Shown here: piece by piece, positions 62,305-64,000 of the stretch
How positions within the stretch are numbered: position 1 is the first letter of the stretch
Layout of the letters: each line of letters begins with the position of its first letter
Assembly (NCBI RefSeq): GCF_021155765.1
Contig: NC_060108.1
Span: forward strand, 24,205,025-24,269,024
Source of the DNA: Diprion similis
Lineage: Eukaryota > Arthropoda > Insecta > Hymenoptera > Diprionidae
Reading direction: 5' to 3'
DNA: 64,000 nucleotides
Notes under the pieces: generated by a model
Databases searched by the model: none
What the model was told of the DNA's origin: nothing
What the model saw: the letters and a program-made list of their open reading frames with translations, nothing else
Translations under genes and position numbers: made by a program

Positions 62305-64000
62305 ATAGTCGCAATTCACACGCTAGATGCAATTGCATTTTTCAATTCAACGAAACGGATTTGCGTTTGCGTTAGAAACGCTATTCGCGGATTAATTAAT
62401 GGCACAAATTTTCAAGCTTTCGTTGAGCCTTCTCTATTCGATGATAATTAAGACGATGCTACAGTAACCGTGAAATTTCGAAGCGTCGGTGCAATAGAGA
62501 TCGCAGGTGTTTCAAATAAATTGAAAACGAAAGCTTGATTAGATATTCAATAAAATGACCAAACTCGTTTTTCTTTCTGTTTGATTCAATCTTGACAACT
62601 AGTTCCAGATAACGGAATTCTACCGAAAGAAAAAAATCCGCGATTACCATTCATTAAATGTATGACGACGAGGTTCATCATGCAGATGATTTTCAATGTT
62701 TTATTACAGTTGAAATATTCCAACGAGCGTACGCTGAATCCACCTCAAACATCAATTGCGTCAACTGATTTGACATGTCAATTGCATTACGAAATGAGAC
62801 TTGATTGAACACTTTGATCAGCTTTGATATCATGTGATAGAGAGATGAATGATGCCTCGGTATGTCAAAGGCATGAAACTCGTGATTTTCGTTACTGCGT
62901 GTTCCGCATAGCTTTAAAGATACACGTTTCAAAAATAAAATTGTAAGCTGAGTGCAACGAATTTAACACGCAAATATATCTCAGGCATCATATGACATTT
63001 AACTTGCGTACTCTGGACGATTTTTCAATCATAACACATATTCTGACACGTCCGCAGATTACTCGGTCGGTAACGGATCTGTTACTGATACTGCTGTTCG
63101 ATTTATACTTACCTGTTGTTGGTAAGATATCGATACATCGCTGTCGATCATTTTGACGTACCCGGTAAGAATTGCCGACTAAGTTGTTGGAGTTCTACCT
63201 TATCGGCGGTTTTAGATAGCGCCAATATTTAACAATGTTTATTTTTTCGTAGTTCATTAATAAGTACCAAAAAAGAGCAAGCATTTTCATCGGTGCCATG
63301 ATGTTGATGAGGTTAGCAAGTTTGGATTCGGTTCATATGACTTCTTAGGTGATTTTCATCGATTCAAAGTCGAATCATTGATCTCCTCTGTATCACTCTA
63401 TCTATCACTATAGTTACTCAGAGTTCATTTATTCGTTTTAGAATATTCATTCCGCTGAAAAATTTCTAAATTACTAACTCACAAGTCTGGTTAGCATGAT
63501 CGAAGTTCAGCATTCAACTTTGCACTTAGGTATACAACGAGGCAGAGGCGAGAAGTAACGCGAAGGAAAAGTGACAAGTCGTTACCTACCTCAATAAGCG
63601 CGGTATCATCGCAAAACAATGTCGTGTATACGAAGTGGGTTGTGTGACATGAATATACGTATTATATACATGCACTAATGTATAATTTATGGGTTTCATT
63701 GGCTAGTTCGAATTGTTCTCCGATGATTATGTACTACCTCGCACACATAATTGCATGTTATTTGTTTGTAAATGCGCCCCAGGGAAGTGGCGTCAGGCTC
63801 CGAGGCAAGAAGTTACATATTATAACTTTACTTTTGCGATTATTATATTTTCTTGTTTTGGCATACATACAGGTACCTGTATTTACACCCGACTGGTTAG
63901 TTGACGCAGACCATTTACACCTAGGGCAAGCGCCAAGTGCGTCAGATGAAACTGCAGCGCAGATTAATATGGATCATTGAAAGTGGAGAACACTTCACCT
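62305..64000. other. Region upstream of aconitase without a confident gene
   Basis: Apart from the candidate first exon at 63113-63151, I see no exon. The plus-strand frame at 63678-63980 is AT-driven in its first half and has no motif that I recognise. The window ends before the next gene can be judged. Confidence 0.45.
63113..63151 (-). CDS. Candidate first coding exon (13 codons), owner unknown
   Basis: The minus strand has ATG in an excellent insect start context (CAAAATG), then a 13-codon frame (MIDSDVSISYQQQ), then a strong donor (CAG, gtaagt) in phase 0. Phase 0 would allow splicing to the second aconitase exon at 61095, giving a variant without the usual presequence. It could instead start a separate gene whose other exons I cannot find. 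It is only a motif-level call. Confidence 0.3.

Noticed and set aside
1-64000. CRISPR arrays, bacterial-type systems, rRNA and tRNA genes
   Set aside because: No regularly spaced repeats, and no convincing A/B-box plus cloverleaf or rRNA segment was seen. The gene structures are plainly eukaryotic. Small RNA genes could still be missed by eye.

Overview
This window looks like nuclear DNA from an insect. It is AT-rich and CpG-tolerant, with multi-exon genes, GT-AG introns, small non-autonomous DNA transposons and no bacterial-style operons. A Yellow/MRJP tandem pair, an insect-type trehalase, mitochondrial aconitase and B9D1 together fit Hymenoptera, possibly a sawfly. That placement is inference. 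Genes were assembled by hand from exon homology, splice sites and reading phase, because no exon is long enough to stand out alone.

Layout. Bases 1-8761 hold no confident gene; an 894 bp inverted-repeat element lies at 3903-4796. Bases 8762-16755 (minus strand) are a tandem duplication of a Yellow/MRJP-family gene. Copy A (8762-10981) has lost about 485 bp spanning the exon 3/exon 4 border and is frameshifted. Copy B (13760-15890) reads as six exons and about 465 residues, with one doubtful splice acceptor. Non-coding 5' exons with conserved donors lie upstream of both. Bases 16760-28618 hold no confident gene; a 618 bp MITE lies at 23931-24548. A nine-exon trehalase (plus strand, 28927-47372, 579 residues) follows. 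Its signal-peptide exon is separated from the rest by a 10.1 kb intron. Bases 47373-53372 appear empty apart from a G-run.

Two genes then lie head to tail on the minus strand. The first is B9D1, a ciliary transition-zone protein (56202-53401, five exons, 187 residues). The second is mitochondrial aconitase (62104-57616, nine exons, 788 residues). Each has a fitting promoter motif. An RFX X-box lies about 110 bp upstream of the B9D1 start codon. A perfect NRF-1/EWG palindrome lies about 63 bp upstream of the aconitase start codon.

How they work together. The genes are functionally independent: extracellular sugar hydrolysis, TCA cycle, cilium gate and a secreted Yellow-type protein. I see no novel multi-gene system. 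The most unusual material is the decaying Yellow/MRJP pair, including a hidden last exon whose upstream donor overlaps a stop codon, and the clean X-box and NRF-1 promoter elements.
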